A stretch of 64,000 bases of DNA, from the IMG/VR virus record IMGVR_UViG_3300030329_003436, positions 1 through 64,000 of that record; one strand, 5' to 3'. A program made the position numbers and the translations under genes. Below are positions 63,216 to 64,000 of the stretch, in pieces. The first letter of the stretch is position 1. Each line of letters begins with the position of its first letter. The stretch comes from a virus. The notes under the pieces were generated by a model, which saw only the letters and a program-made list of their open reading frames with translations, was not told the origin of the DNA and did not search any database.

Positions 63216-63706
63216 TAGACCCTCTCCCAAAATATGACCATATACTGGGTGGGATTTTGCTTAAATCCTTGAACAAAAGGTTCGGTAAGCCTCTTATACC
63301 TAAGCTGATTATGCTTGCCAACATCGACAAGTATCTCTTTTGCTTTGGCTATCTTCTCGTAATCATCCATGTAACAAACTGTCTGAATGGTTCCTTGCGG
63401 GATATCAACCTGAAGACCAATATCCACAAATTCCTTTCTATTATGGTAAACCCTCATTTGCACCGTCTCTTTCGATTCGGTGTATTTGAAACCGTCGCCC
63501 CCACAATATGGACATAGAGAACCTCGCCTAAAAGGTATTGGTCCACCAGTCTTATAAAAATTGACCCCTCTTCCACCTATAGTGTTTTGGAAACAGTTAG
63601 GACACTTTTCCTTCTTCTCTGGATATACCAGAGTAACAGTCTTATTAAATAATAAGATAGCTTCGTTAAGAAGCGTAAATACGTCTGATGGAATTTTAAG
63701 AGCCAT
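63215..63706 (-). CDS. Neck/head-closure-like protein with zinc ribbon
   Basis: A 163-residue protein with four cysteines, C35-P-N-C38 and C65-P-Y-C68-G-G, forming a zinc ribbon, then a beta part (TVQMRVYHNRKEFVDIGLQV) and YMDDYEKIAKAKEIL. AAGGGG precedes the ATG. The order in the neck cluster and the head-closure-like size suggest a connector; the zinc ribbon is an addition often seen in large phages. Confidence 0.65.
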   Translation of the reverse strand: MALKIPSDVFTLLNEAILLFNKTVTLVYPEKKEKCPNCFQNTIGGRGVNFYKTGGPIPFRRGSLCPYCGGDGFKYTESKETVQMRVYHNRKEFVDIGLQVDIPQGTIQTVCYMDDYEKIAKAKEILVDVGKHNQLRYKRLTEPFVQGFKQNPTQYMVIFWERV

Positions 63707-63716
63707 TAGTCACCCC

Positions 63717-63911
63717 TTAACCTACGGCGTCACCTGCATAATAACGAGGATCATCGAATCTGTTTGTATACTTTGTTTCTAAAGCGGCAGCATCTTGAGC
63801 GTCGTTTTGTACTGCATCAATAGTTTTATAGTTACCATGAACGTCAACCGCAGTTACTATGGTGCCGTTCTTTTCTGTGGTGCCTTTTGCATTTGTAGCT
63901 ACATCGGCCAT
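63717..63911 (-). CDS. Small protein upstream of the neck genes
   Basis: A 64-residue protein (ADVATNAKGTTEKNGTIVTA ... YKTIDAVQNDAQDAAALETK). AAGGAG stands seven bases before the ATG, and 10 bases separate its stop from the next start, so it is probably real. It is not recognised; a minor virion component is possible. Confidence 0.65.
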   Translation of the reverse strand: MADVATNAKGTTEKNGTIVTAVDVHGNYKTIDAVQNDAQDAAALETKYTNRFDDPRYYAGDAVG

Positions 63912-63922
63912 TGTTTATCTCC

Positions 63923-64000
63923 TTATGAAGATTCTAAATCTGAAATTCTAGTTAAAGCTGCATCAAGTTGTGTTTTTAGTTCTTGCACAGCGGCAACTAA
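63923..64000 (-). CDS. 3' end of a coiled-coil gene (partial)
   Basis: The right edge cuts a minus-strand frame whose last 25 residues (QELKTQLDAALTRISDLESS near the end) form a leucine-spaced helix and stop at TAA (63925-63923). The stop TAA merges into AAGGAG, the ribosome site of the next gene. It probably encodes a small coiled-coil virion protein. Confidence 0.6.
   Translation of the reverse strand, partial: LVAAVQELKTQLDAALTRISDLESS

Noticed and set aside
1-64000. CRISPR array, tRNA genes, integrase or insertion sequence
   Set aside because: No regularly spaced direct repeats, cloverleaf-like sequence, recombinase signature or terminal inverted repeats were recognised; short or divergent tRNAs could be missed by eye.

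Overview
The window is a piece of the genome of a large tailed bacteriophage (Caudoviricetes). On the minus strand it carries tail-tube, tail-assembly and tape-measure genes. On the plus strand it carries phage-style replication and recombination genes in tightly overlapping (ATGA/GTGA) operons. The host cannot be named. LPS-type glycan genes (a WavE-like protein, a GT25-like protein, KpsS-like proteins) suggest a Gram-negative host. No tRNA, CRISPR array, integrase or insertion sequence was seen.

Layout. (1) 1-3.3 kb, plus: a DnaQ-type 3'-5' exonuclease, the C-terminal half of a DnaE-type DNA polymerase, an SSB and a sigma-like factor. (2) 3.3-24.7 kb, plus: an unusually long run of about 26 glycan genes. 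It holds GT4, GT2, GT8-, GT25- and CgeB-like glycosyltransferases, three related KpsS-like proteins, two nucleotidyltransferases (one fused to a HAD phosphatase), three sugar-nucleotide SDR enzymes, a cupin, a 2OG-Fe(II) oxygenase-like protein, two methyltransferase-like proteins, a GDPD-like protein and a WavE-like protein. (3) 24.7-26.6 kb, plus: a PD-(D/E)XK endonuclease resembling free-standing homing enzymes, a Rad52/Erf-like annealing protein and a zinc-ribbon protein. (4) A bidirectional terminator at 26.66-26.69 kb separates the converging strands. (5) 26.7-64 kb, minus, read from right to left: neck proteins, tail tube protein, terminator, three small tail-assembly genes, a hairpin plus U-run, a tape measure protein of about 2340 residues, and then giant distal-tail proteins (846, 832, 2111, 608 and 3096 residues), a GFFE-repeat protein and a probable surface protein.

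How it fits together. The sigma-like factor is a candidate to drive the late minus-strand genes. Two of these transcription units begin at an identical 12-base box, TGGTGTATAATA. The order neck, tube, chaperone-like genes, tape measure, distal tail is that of a long-tailed phage. No sheath gene was recognised, so a long non-contractile tail is the simplest reading. The glycan block could build or modify a sugar on the host surface or on the virion.

The two most unusual features are this self-contained glycan block and a recurrent Cys/Trp mini-module scattered through three giant distal-tail proteins, apparently inserted into otherwise ordinary tail scaffolds. The replication block is also odd: the polymerase gene has no catalytic palm, which implies a polymerase split across genes.
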